From Sisyra terminalis (Eukaryota > Arthropoda > Insecta > Neuroptera > Sisyridae), in the NCBI GenBank assembly GCA_958496175.1, contig OY292277.1, positions 49,921,050 to 49,985,049 of the forward strand: a DNA stretch of 64,000 nucleotides, given 5' to 3'. Below are positions 22,569 to 32,705 of the stretch, one piece after another. The translations under genes were made by a program, and so were the position numbers. The notes under the pieces were generated by a model that was not told where the DNA came from, ran no database searches, and worked only from the letters and a program-made list of their open reading frames with translations. The stretch's first letter is position 1, and every line of letters begins with the position of its first letter.

Positions 22569-23574
22569 TAGACAGATTCAAAAAAAATGACGAAATTTTT
22601 TTTTCTTAATTATATCGAAAATATTGTTGGGAATGACAATAAAAAAATCCTGTGAAAGTTTAAGCTCTTAATATTAATATTAAGAGGTGCCGCATCGCAA
22701 AATTCGATTTTCCATTGGAATAACATGGGAACAATATTCTCTTGCACTTTGGAATTTTGTAGCTCACGTTGGTGACAATATTTTGGAATGACTTAGGTAT
22801 ATTCTTGTAGAAAATTGAACAATCTACAAAAAAGGTCTTTAATAAGTTTTTGATATATTTATTCCTTCAAAAGTTATTAGAGGTCAAAGTTGAACTAAAG
22901 AGAAATTTTAATAGTTTTTCAATTTTTTGACGCAACTATCAATTTTATAAGAAAATTTTATAGGACATTTTTTGTAGAGCTTTTTTTTTCCTATACATAA
23001 TCTGTATAAAAGTTTTTAATATTTTTCACAGGTCCTAAGTTATTTGCATTAAACTGAAAATTCCCTGAATTATTATATTTTTAACATAAAAAATATTTTT
23101 TTCCTTTTAATTAAATAACTTAGAACCTGTGAAAAATATCAAAAACTTTTAAAGAGTTAAGTTATAGAAAAAAAAGTGCTCTAAAAAATTGTCCAATAGA
23201 ATTTTCTCATAAAACTGATGGTTGCGTCAAAAAATTGAAAAAAAAATAAATTTCTCTTTAGTTCAACTTTGACTTCGAATAACTTTTGACGGAATAAATA
23301 TATCAAAAACTTGCTGGAGACCTTTTTTGTAGATCGTTCAATTTTCTACAAGAATATACCTTGGTCATTCCGAAATATTGTCACCAACGTGAGTTTTAAA
23401 ATTCCAAAGTGCAAGAGAATATTGTTCCCATGTTATTTCAATGGAAAATCGAAATTTGCGATGCGACACCTCTTAATATTAAGAGCTTTAACTTTCACAG
23501 GATTTTTTTTTCATTTCCAACAGTATTTTTGATATAATTAAGAAAAAAATCATATTTTTTTTTGAATCAGTTTA
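22569..23574. mobile_element. Foldback element, ~1 kb, family F1, 8 bp target duplication
   Basis: The element is an almost complete inverted repeat with arms of about 460 bp. The ends are TAGACAGATTCAAAAAAAA and TTTTTTTTTGAATCAGTTTA. The flanks are GTATAGAT on both sides (22561-22568 and 23575-23582). Each arm holds TTAATTATATCGAAAATATT, an AATCCTGTGAAAGTTTAAGC block, the palindrome CTTAATATTAATATTAAG (22667-22684; shortened on the right) and GAGGTGCCGCATCGCAAA. No transposase is present. A second copy lies at 60752-61740. The palindromic core is shared with families F2 and F3. Confidence 0.92.
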
Positions 23575-23629
23575 GTATAGATAGTATTTTTAAATTTAAT
23601 AACACTAACAACTAATATCACTAAAATCG

Positions 23630-24072
23630 GTCTGTCAGGGCAAGTATCGACACTTTTTTAAGACGCTTAACATTCGCATTGTTGTCAATGAGATTCAAGG
23701 CAAGGTGGTTTGTATGATCATAAGTCTAGTTTGATAGGCCCGCGCTATCCAAGTGATCACATATTCCACCTGTAGGTCGTCGTGGATTCTTACATTATTT
23801 ATGTCCCATGGTGCCACCGATTGAAATCTTTGTATTATTTCCACGTTTGAGTTGGATGCTGTGTCCCAAAGTTCCATTCCATAGGTCCAAATTAGTTGTT
23901 ATTATTGATTTCTACAGAACAGAAAATTTCTACAGAAAATTTGTTTTTCATGGTCAATTGTGACCAATGACCAATCAGCCAATATAACTTTCCGGTTTTC
24001 ATGTTAAGCTGCTTTATTTTTTCTTTTATGTGTTTTGTCTAAGTTAACCGTCTATCCAGGTACTTTGACCAT
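23630..24072 (-). pseudogene. Jockey-type non-LTR retrotransposon, C-terminal reverse-transcriptase fragment
   Basis: Minus-strand translation gives KYLDRRLT, a degenerate block with KTGKLYWLIG, then IWTYGMELWDTASNSNVE followed by IIQRFQS. Next come APW, DLQV and ARAYQTRL, ending in a RLKK-like stretch near 23650. This order matches the region after the catalytic core of Jockey-clade reverse transcriptases (DRRLTWKKH.., KMYWLLG, WTYGIQLWG, NIEIIQRFQSK, APWYV, LLD..RLKR). Frameshifts and stops show it is dead. It abuts a stray monomer of the 28-30 kb satellite. Confidence 0.9.
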
Positions 24073-24105
24073 AAGATGCGAAAAGCTCCGAATCAAATTT
24101 ACGAG

Positions 24106-24335
24106 GTGATCCATATAAAAAAAAAAGATCCAAGTCTTCAAAACTTGGGTTTTTGTGATTGATGAAGATTTCTAATTTTCTCCTTAAACAGTTTTTCTTC
24201 TCTTGAAAAAAGCTGCCAAAATAGTTTTACGACACAAACTCGTGAGTCGTTTGTTGGACCGACCTATTCAAGGATATAGAGAAGAAAAGCTCCTTAGAAA
24301 GTTTCCCGGAAATAAGATAAAGAAGATCCATAATA
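24106..24335 (-). repeat. Isolated inverted monomer of the 28-30 kb satellite
   Basis: The plus strand here reads ACAAACTCGTGAGTCGTTTG, GACCGACCTATTCAAGGATA, GAAAAGCTCCTTAGAAAGTT and CCCGGAAATAAGAT. These are the reverse complements of the landmarks in the array at 27.99-30.17 kb, 4 kb away. A 140-codon plus-strand frame (24203-24625) begins in this monomer. Its first part (LVSRLLDRPIQGYREEKL) matches translations of minus-strand frames in the array, so that frame is satellite-derived. Confidence 0.85.
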
Positions 24336-25108
24336 GTCTATTTTTTTTCCGAAAAAAAAAATCCACACCGTCAACATCAACAAGTTTTGTTATTAAATTA
24401 GGTTTTTCCAGAAAACCTTCCCCTTCTAGAAAACCGTATTTGCTACCTTTCTTATGGGAGACGTATTTTACGAACGGTTTCTTAGAAATGAAACGAAGAA
24501 AATGTTTGATTAGGGAAGTACAAGGTTTCAATTTAAAAATTAAATTTGTTGTTGTTAACATTGTAAATTTTTTTTCTAAGATTCCCCCAAACAATAGGTG
24601 CAACCGTGGTTGTAATAAAAAATGAAAACAAACTGCAGTATAATAAAATAAAACACTGCTAAACTTTTTGGTCTACTACATCCTGATTTATCGTTTATAC
24701 TACATATCGATTTAGACCTGAAATAATGGAAAAGAAAAAGTTTACTCTTAATTGATCACTTTTTGGGTAATCTTCTTGGAAGATCAATGATGGTAATCTT
24801 GGTGCAAAATTGGAGATGGGGCAAGGAATGGGGTGTCATCCTTATCGAAGATGGTTTTTAACCATAATATCATCGATCAAACTTAGTTTTGTCTTGAATT
24901 TCGTTGCACAAAATTTCGAGAAATTGTGGGGTAATTATCGGAAGTGCAATATCCAAAAAACCATGAGACCCTGATGACTAGTCTTTTTTAATTCATCGAA
25001 TACTTCTGTAATACGCATTTGGCTAATCAGCTCTGCTTGAATGTATAATAAGTGACACAAATTTTGATTAATTTTTGCTGGTTGTTTTTAGATTAGTTTT
25101 ATAGATGA
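24336..25108. other. Unassigned DNA between satellite monomer and Helitron
   Basis: Open frames on both strands (up to 24625) have no motif. The part at about 24780-25060 is unique and of slightly higher complexity, with no splice-bounded frame that could be defended. Confidence 0.4.
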
Positions 25109-25975
25109 CTAGCTAATCCCCGCGACTTCGTCTGCGTAACGTTGGTGTTGATTGTTTTCTTTTTAGGTTTGCTCCTTGTAGTGGTAGTATATGGAAATTT
25201 TTATTTTTCTTATTTCTTTTACGAAAAACATAATTATCCTTAAAAACACTATTTTGTCGAATTTAATTTATTAATTTTCAAAAAATATTTATAAATATCT
25301 AAAAAGAGTATGTCTATTGTGTATAGCTACGATAGGTTTACCTACCGTGGACCAAATAATCCGTAAATCAATCAGGATCTATACATAAATAATGTCGGTC
25401 TTAATTATGACTAAAAAAAGTCGAAACTTATCAAAATACTCGCGTTAAAATAACAGAAGTTAAGGCTCTAGATTTTGAAATATAATAGGAATCTCTATCA
25501 ACATCGCTATTAGCATCAACAATGTGTCTTATATATATAAAGGTTTATATTTCAAAGAGGCAATTTTTTAAACTTTAAATTGAAAATACTGTGCTTTTTA
25601 TCAGTTCAACTAAAAATATTTTTACAGATTATTTTCTAATTTTAAATTACCTTTCCAATGAAATGTAACTCACCTATCTAAAGTAAAAATTTCTGTTTTC
25701 ATCCCTAGGGAATACCTTTTTTTATTATTTTTTTCGAATGATAAGTAGCCTATAGTCCGTGGGAAATTGTGTTGTATCTTAATACCAAATTTCATTAAAT
25801 TCGGTTGTTCCGTTCTTTAGTTAAATCGGGACACACAGACAGACAGACAGACAGACAAAATTTTTAAAAATATTAAATTTGGAATAAGGGCCTCTTGAAA
25901 CAAACATTTACCCTAAAATTGGGTTCAAAATCGAAATGTACCGACAGACGTAAGAATTTTATATATTAGTATAGA
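25109..25975 (-). mobile_element. Non-autonomous Helitron, 867 bp, minus strand
   Basis: On the minus strand the 5' end is TCTATACTAATATATAAAAT (ending at 25975). The 3' end is a hairpin CGCAGACGAAGTCGCG followed by GGGATTAGCTAG (25109). It lies between A and T with no target duplication. It contains an (ACAG)n run at about 25833-25857 and the block CGATTTAACTAAAGAACGGA shared with the other Helitrons here. The 5' terminus differs from the 19.8 kb and 51.2 kb copies, so it is a second 5' subfamily with the same 3' end. No Rep/helicase. Confidence 0.93.
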
Positions 25976-27989
25976 TAAATCTGAGTTCTTCAATAGATTT
26001 CCTTTATAAAAATTCAATTTATGAATGATAAATAGTTCGTAAAAATCTTCTCCAATGATGCAGTTTTTTAATGATTCTTTGTTAAATAGAAACCCAGGCA
26101 TATATGTTGTATTTTAGTTACCCCAAACCGATATTATCGATGATTGAATATGACACGTGAAGTATTTTTCATTTTTAAGATTAATTTGCAAATAATTGTT
26201 ATACGTTTGTAAGTATGAACATAGGAAAAACATATTTCCAAATGATATTTGATGCTTTTATAGATAACCAATATCCAAATATATTTGATACAACATTAAT
26301 TATGAGCTTTGCTCTTACAGGATATCTCTTTTCTTTGGTTTATTTTTAAAGGAATCTTTATTCTACCTGGGAATTTGTAAACTAGCATCCGATGGACAGC
26401 ATTTTCAGTAAAAGTATTGTAGCACTTTTCTTGAATAAAGCCTTTAAAAAATATTTATATCCTTAATAATAGACAGTATATAGTTTAATGTACACATTAA
26501 TTGATTTTATGTAACTAATGTATTTTTTTTTTTGCGTATTTAAGTACTTTGAAATTCACTAATAATATTTTTAAATTTATTAATCAATTACAGTAAATTA
26601 AACAATCAATTGACCAATCGAGAAACGAAAAAAAAAACGTAATGTGTAATTAAATCCCCCCAAAAAAAATAATCAAATAATAATAAAACCATAACACATA
26701 TAGCCATATGTGTTTAATTTTAAAATAATTACAGAGATATTTGTGGCAATAATGGTCGAGCCATAGGAATGGGAATGGAGTATATGGCATAGTAGTATTA
26801 AAACGTACGTATAGTGGTTTATATAGGACAAAGGACCAAAATGGAGGATTGTCAGAAAATCTCTGCTACTGACAATGACTAAATGCATTTTATTAAATTT
26901 AATTGAGTGCAATAACTGCAGTTAATAATAAAACATTTGCACATATTATACCGAAAGCGAGACGGAGTGTATCTCTCTATATATATCTATATGCATATTC
27001 ATAATTTAATATTCATTTCTCTGATAATAATATAATTTTAGAGTGTTCGCTCAATGGAAATTTTTAGCTCAAGAGATATTACGGATGCTGCTACTGTTGC
27101 TTTTGGAGTATGATGGAAAAGGAGATGATGGAATGATATAATTTGTGTGCTTAATTTTTATCTACTTTATAATCAAAAGAGTGGATATTTAATGTTTAAA
27201 ATATCATTGAAAATATAGCGATTTTTTCTAGCAATTTTATATTAGTTGGATTTGGTGAAAATAATTTCTCTTCACATTTTTTCACTGACTCATTAATTCT
27301 TTTAAGAAAATAATATCATATTATCCTCTTAATACACCAAAGAGTTTTTGATAATTTGTAGCTATATGTGTGCGGAAAAAATCGGGAACCATCCCCTATT
27401 ATAAACGGTACGAAACTTTGATTAGGGTTATTAAGATTTCAAAGGATAAATTGATCGTTTTGGGGTCACAATGAAAAAAAATGGCATCTTCAACAAATTT
27501 GACCAACTTTTATCATCTTTTAACGAGACACCAGAAAACATCCACTTTAATGAATTGCATCTGAAAAAAAGTCATGATAGATGCAATTTTTGAGTTATGA
27601 AAGGTTTTCTAAATTATTTTTCCAATTAAAAGCCGAAGGCTTTGATAAATTGATGAGTTACTCCATGGGTTACAACCTGCAGGTTACAACCAACACCTGA
27701 AAGCCCTGTTAGGGTTTCATAGTTTCTTAGGTATTGTTTTCACAACAATTACTCCTCAAACCATCGAAAGTTGTCATTTTTGGGAATCTTAAATCTTAAA
27801 AAAAAACTTTTGGCCAAAATTCAGAATTTATTAAAATTTATTTTAAGCAAAACTTCATATTTTTCATAATGAAAGTTAATTGAAACTTTAAAATTAAGGC
27901 TATTAAAAGGACGATCATTTTATTATTATTCCCAATCTATGCAACGGAACAAAAAAGAGAAAAAATCTTATAAAATTTCCTTAACTAAA
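25976..27989. other. Unassigned AT-rich DNA
   Basis: No gene or clear element end was found. The part at 26670-27130 is of higher complexity, with GAGCCATAGGAATGGGAATG and CGAAAGCGAGACGGAG, and may be conserved non-coding sequence. The short minus-strand frame at 26673-26912 has no motif. A symmetrical text around 27660-27720 (GTTACAACCTGCAGGTTACA) is a local palindrome. Confidence 0.4.
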
Positions 27990-30175
27990 TATCAGCTAAT
28001 TAATAGACGAGGATCTGTTTTTTTTTCCGATAGAGGAAGATATTTGAAGAAAATATTTTATTAATTACAAAAACTAAAGTTTTCAAAACATGGATTTTTA
28101 CCTTCTGATTTCTAGGAAACTTTTGAATGAGCTTTTTCTCCTCTATGTCCCAGAATTAGTTTGTTCAGCAAACGACCCACAAGTTTGTATTGGAGAGCTT
28201 TTTCGCCCGCTTTTTTCCGATAGAAGAAGAATTATTTGAGGAAAACAATTCATTATACACAAAAACTAAAGTTTTTAAAATTTGGATCCTTACCTTCGGA
28301 TTTCTAAGAAACTTTCGAATGAGCTTTTTCTCATCTATATCCTAGAATAGGCTTGCCCAACATACAGCCTACAAGTTCATATCGTAAAGCTTTTTTTCAA
28401 TAGAACAAAAATATTTGAAGAAAAAATTGTATTAATCACAAAAACTAAAGTTTTTAAGACATGGATTCTTATCTTCTGATTTCTAAGAAACTTTCTAATG
28501 AGCTTTTTTTTATCTATATCCTAGAATAAGCCTGTCCAACATACGACCCACAAGTTCGTATCGCAAAGTTTTTTGGCAGCGAACATTTGCGGAAAAAATT
28601 TCATTAATAACAAAAACTAAAATTTTTAAAACTTGGAACTTAACCATCTGATTTCCAGGAAACTTTCTATTGAGCTTTTTCTCCTCTTGTCTCAGAATAG
28701 GCCTGTCTAGCATATGGCCCACGAGTTCGTATCGTAAAGCTTTTCGCCCGCTTATTTTCAATAGAAGAATATTTATTTGAAGAAAAAATTTCATTTTTTA
28801 CAAAAATCAAAGTTTTCAAAACATGGATCTTAACCTTCTGATTTCTAGGCAACTTTCTAAAGAGATTTTTCTCCTCTATGTCCTAGAATAGGTCTGACCA
28901 GCAAACGACCCACAAGTTTGTATTGGAGAGCTTTTTCGCTCGCTTTTTTCCGATAGAAGAATAATTATTTGAAGAAAAAATTTCATTAATTACAAAAACT
29001 AAAGTTTTTAAAAATTGGATTTTAACTATTTGATTTCTAGGAAATTTTCTAATGAGCTTTTTCTCGTCTATATCCTAGAATAGGCTTGTTCAACATACGG
29101 CCCATGAGTTCATATCGCAAAGCCCGCTTTTTTCTGATAGACGAAGAATTAATTGAGAAAAAAAATCATTAATCACAAAAATTAAATTTTAAGAACTTGG
29201 ATCTTTACCTTCTGATTTCTAAGAAACTTTCGAATGAGCTTTTTCTCGTCTATGTCCCAAGATAGGCCTGTCTAACAAACGACCCACAAGTTTGAATTCA
29301 AAAGCTTTTTGCCCGCTTTTTTCCGATAGACGAAGAACTATTTGAAGAAAAAAATTTCATTTATTACAAAAACTAAAGTTTTTAAAACTTGGAACTTAAC
29401 CATCTGATTTCCAGGAAACTTTCTATTGAGCTTTTTCTCCTCTTGTCTCAGAATAGGCCTGTCTAGCATATGGCCCACGAGTTCGTATCGTAAAGCTTTT
29501 CGCCCGCTTATTTTCAATAGAAGAATATTTATTTGAAGAAAAAATTTCATTTTTTACAAAAATCAAAGTTTTCAAAACATGGATCTTAACCTTCTGATTT
29601 CTAGGCAACTTTCTAAAGAGATTTTTCTCCTCTATGTCCTAGAATAGGTCTGACCAGCAAACGACCCACAAGTTTGTATTGGAGAGCTTTTTCGCTCGCT
29701 TTTTTCCGATAGAAGAATAATTATTTGAAGAAAAAATTTCATTAATTACAAAAACTAAAGTTTTTAAAAATTTGATTTTAACTATTTGATTTCTAGGAAA
29801 TTTTCTAATGAGCTTTTTCTCGTCTATATCCTAGAATAGGCTTGTCCAACATACGGCCCATGAGTTCATATCGCAAAGCCCGCTTTTTTCTGATAGACGA
29901 AGAATTATTTGAGAAAAAAAATCATTAATCACAAAAATTAGATTTTAAGAACTTGGATTTTTACCTTCTGTTTTTTTTGGCTACTTTTTAAAGAGCTTTT
30001 TCTCCTCTACGTCCAAGAATAGGTCTGTCCAACAAACGACCCACAAATTTATATCGGAAAGCTTTTTCACCTGTTTTTTCCGATAGAAAAAGAATTATTT
30101 GAGAAAAAAAAATCATTAATCAACAAAACCAAAGTTTTTAAACCTTGAATCTTAAAGCTTTTTTACATTAAGGAA
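27990..30175. repeat. Satellite array, about 12 monomers of ~189 bp
   Basis: Each monomer carries, in order, ACAAAAACTAAAGTTTT.., TTACCTTCTGATTTCTAGGA, AACTTTC.AATGAGC, TTTTTCTCCTCTATGTCC, AGAATAGG.CTGTCCA, AACGACCCACAAGTT, GAAAGCTTTTTCGCCCGC, TTTTTTCCGATAGA and AAGAATTATTTGAAG. Starts are near 28065, 28255, 28435, 28610, 28800, 28995, 29170, 29365, 29560, 29750, 29930 and 30120. On the minus strand a frame recurs with LVGRMLDRPILG and KKLNRKFPGNQ. 189 is a multiple of three, so the frame can run through more than one monomer, but indels stop it in most. It is probably not coding. Confidence 0.93.
28600..29966. repeat. Recent higher-order duplication within the satellite (offset 756 bp)
   Basis: The blocks 28600-29215 and 29356-29966 are almost identical, with an offset of 756 bp, equal to four 189 bp monomers. 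Minus-strand frames at 28667-28852 and 29423-29608 give the same protein residue for residue, while other monomers are visibly diverged. A few single-base differences (such as GTTCAAC/GTCCAAC) are present. This fits unequal exchange or local amplification. Confidence 0.93.
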
Positions 30176-31469
30176 GAATTGAGCTTTTAATTGAAGAAAT
30201 AAGTCAGCTTACTAATTTATTGTCGCCAATAATCTTTCTGTACTTATTTTTTCTACCTAAATCAACCACTGTCTAGAAGAATCTGCGTGAATCTTAGGAC
30301 GATAATTTTTTGCACTTGTAATGGAATGTTTTTTTCTTGTTTTTTTCAAAGCGCCTCTGGTGAATCTTAGAATCTTAGATGGTGGATAGATTACATGAGA
30401 TGACGTGAAAAATGAAACATTTTACATTAGGCAAATAGGTTTTTTGACTAGTATCCAGCATCCAGCATCCACTTGTTATATTCTGCACAAAATTTACTTT
30501 CTTTTGATTCGTTTCTATGAAAAAAAAAAACGTATACCTTTATATGTATGAAGGTATAGTGTGAATCTCGTTTGATGGTATACACCTGTGCGCGTATATT
30601 CGCACACATTTAAACCTTCATTTTGCCTTATTAAAAATTCTTTTGTCTTATTTCTCTCATATAACATAAAATACGGTGAGATTTGTACATGGCTGATAAA
30701 TGTGAATTACTGAAATACTTTTTGAAAAGTCCTGCCTCCTTTTTAAAAGTCCCGCCTTTGACATACTATTAGTGCGTTATTTAAACAATAGTTGAGTGAT
30801 GCTGTTGTGGATGATGTTAAGGATGACGGGGAAAACATGAATGACTAGAATTCTCCCGTGCTGCTGATTTTGTGGTGCGATTGTGTCGCCATGGTATTTT
30901 CCACCCCCTCATACTTGATGTTTACCACTCTTACATGTTCCTTTTTCAAGTGGGCAACGCAACAATGTCAGAAACAAGCCATCTCTAATCAGCGACAGTA
31001 TATCTGTCGGCGGTGTGACGTAATAGTACGGTCGTTATGCATCCGTGCAACTTTGCCGCCAAGTGCTGTCTGAAGAGAAGACTGAAGACACCCGAATGCA
31101 TACTATAACAGTATATAGTATATCGCATATCCCGAAAACTCGATCCTCCAATTCATGCTACCTGCTTGCCAATCTCCCTTGTATATTTCGTGGCGGTAAC
31201 CACGTTTTCCGACGGCTTCTCCCCCATGCACTAGCCTCCAGCTCTTTGGCTCGACTAATTAGCATTGGTTATTGGATCCACAAATTAGCATTTAGTTTAA
31301 TTCAGTTGCATGCCTCTCGCGTTGTTCCTGTCTTAAATTATACAGAGAGGGAATAATGAAGAGTGTATGTGACTGGAGGTTTCACGTTCCTGATAATCAA
31401 AACATAAATTGCGTTTATTTTCCGTGACTTTGTCGGCATAGCACATTGCTGTATTGACAAAATTTGTTT
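30176..31469. other. Unique DNA with a GC-richer block at about 30840-31370
   Basis: The block at 30840-31370 is distinctly less AT-rich, with runs such as CTGTCGGCGGTGTGACGTA and CTAGCCTCCAGCTCTTTGGC. Plus-strand open frames (30858-31073 and 31045-31356) show no recognisable motif, and no exon boundary could be supported. It may be regulatory or part of a non-coding transcript. Confidence 0.4.
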
Positions 31470-31477
31470 ATTTACGT

Positions 31478-31512
31478 TGGGCGATACCAACGACTTCGCT
31501 AGTGTAACATCT
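31478..31512 (-). mobile_element. Relic of a Helitron 3' end
   Basis: The text GGGCGATACCAACGACTTCG followed by CTAGTGTAAC resembles the reverse complement of the Helitron 3' end found elsewhere in the window (TGATCCCCGCGACTTCG, TCTGCGTAAC). Several mismatches are present and no 5' end was found, so this is an eroded fragment or a chance similarity. Confidence 0.35.
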
Positions 31513-31734
31513 TAATTCGGCAACATTTATTACTGATCTAAATTAATTCATTTTTTGCACTTATTAAGAAAGTACTAGGCATGTCAAATATGCAAAACTA
31601 CACTTTCTTTAAAAATTTATTTTTCAGCTGCAGAATAAGTAAGAAACTTATTTTTTTTTTGAAACTTTTATTAAACCTTATATTTTTGTAAAAAAATATT
31701 TTCTTTTCTTATTTGTATTTTTTTCTCAACAGAG

Positions 31735-32705
31735 AATTCCAAAATATCCATTTTTTTGTTTTGGTTTTGGGGATGCCAACTTTGGGGTACCATATCTCCG
31801 GATTGGGTGCACCAAAATCAACAAAATTAAATTGATCTTATTTATTAGATAATTAAAAACAAATTTTATTTCGCTGGACTAAAAATGGCTATGAAAATTT
31901 AAGAAATTGGCTAAATTTTTTCCGAAAAAAATATATTTTCCCAGTTCTTTTACACTATTTGAGGTGTGGAAAACAAACTTCCGGTTAAATCGGCACTATA
32001 GAGATTGTTTTTTTGTTGTAGATCAAACATAAATAATTTAAGCCAAAGCGCATCAAAAGCGAGTCAAAATTGATCTTAGGCGTAAAAGATTGTTTCATAA
32101 AAAGCCCATATTTAAGGAAAAAATTCAATAAATTAATTTATTAAATTGAGATTTTTTTTAACGGAATCTAATGAAGCAATAACTATTAAATTTCGAGAAT
32201 ATCTTTGTACAAATCTTAAGTATATTCACAATTTTTTTTAAAAAAAATATTTTTTTTTTGGTTTTGGGGATGCCAAATTTGGGGTACCATATCTCCGGAT
32301 TGGATGCACCAAAATTAAAAAAAGTAAAATGCATCTTATTTATTAGATAATCAAAAACAAATTTTATGTAGGTGGACCAAAAGCATGAAGAAGTAAGAAA
32401 TTTGCTAATTTTTTACTCTGAGGTGTGGAAAACAAAGTTCCGGTTAAATCGACACAAAAGATATTGTTTTTTGTTGCAGATCAAACATTAATAATTTAAG
32501 CCAAAGCGCATTAAAATCAGGCCACAATTGATCTTAGGCCTAAAAGATTATTCCAAAGAAAACGTATGTTTTACAAAAAAAATCATTAAATTTTTGGGAA
32601 TTTTTTTAAAGAAATCTAATTAAGCAATAACTTTTAAATTTTAAGACTATCTTTATACAAATCTTAAGTATCTATACTCACAATTTTTTTCAAAAAAAAA
32701 AAAAA
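31735..32705. repeat. Two-copy tandem repeat, period about 490 bp
   Basis: A block reading TTGGTTTTGGGGATGCCAA then GGGGTACCATATCTCCGGAT starts near 31760 and again near 32258. Both copies continue with CACCAAAAT.AA, TATTTATTAGATAAT, GAGGTGTGGAAAACAAA.TTC, CCAAAGCGCAT and GATCTTAGGC. No coding content. Confidence 0.85.

Noticed and set aside
23311..23532. 73-codon plus-strand frame, with a counterpart at 61463-61648
   Set aside because: Both lie in the right arm of foldback F1 copies. Similarity reflects the transposon, and the reading is not conserved in full.
24203..24625. 140-codon plus-strand frame as a gene
   Set aside because: Its first third is a satellite monomer and the rest shows no motif. 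A similar-length frame lies on the opposite strand.
26673..26912. 79-codon minus-strand frame
   Set aside because: Hydrophobic low-complexity translation of AT-rich DNA with no motif, start context or splice signal.
27990..30175. CRISPR-like array
   Set aside because: The ~189 bp units abut each other with no unique spacers and the context is eukaryotic, so this is a satellite.
30858..31356. Plus-strand frames in the GC-richer block as exons
   Set aside because: No motif, no convincing splice sites, and GC-richer DNA gives longer chance frames.
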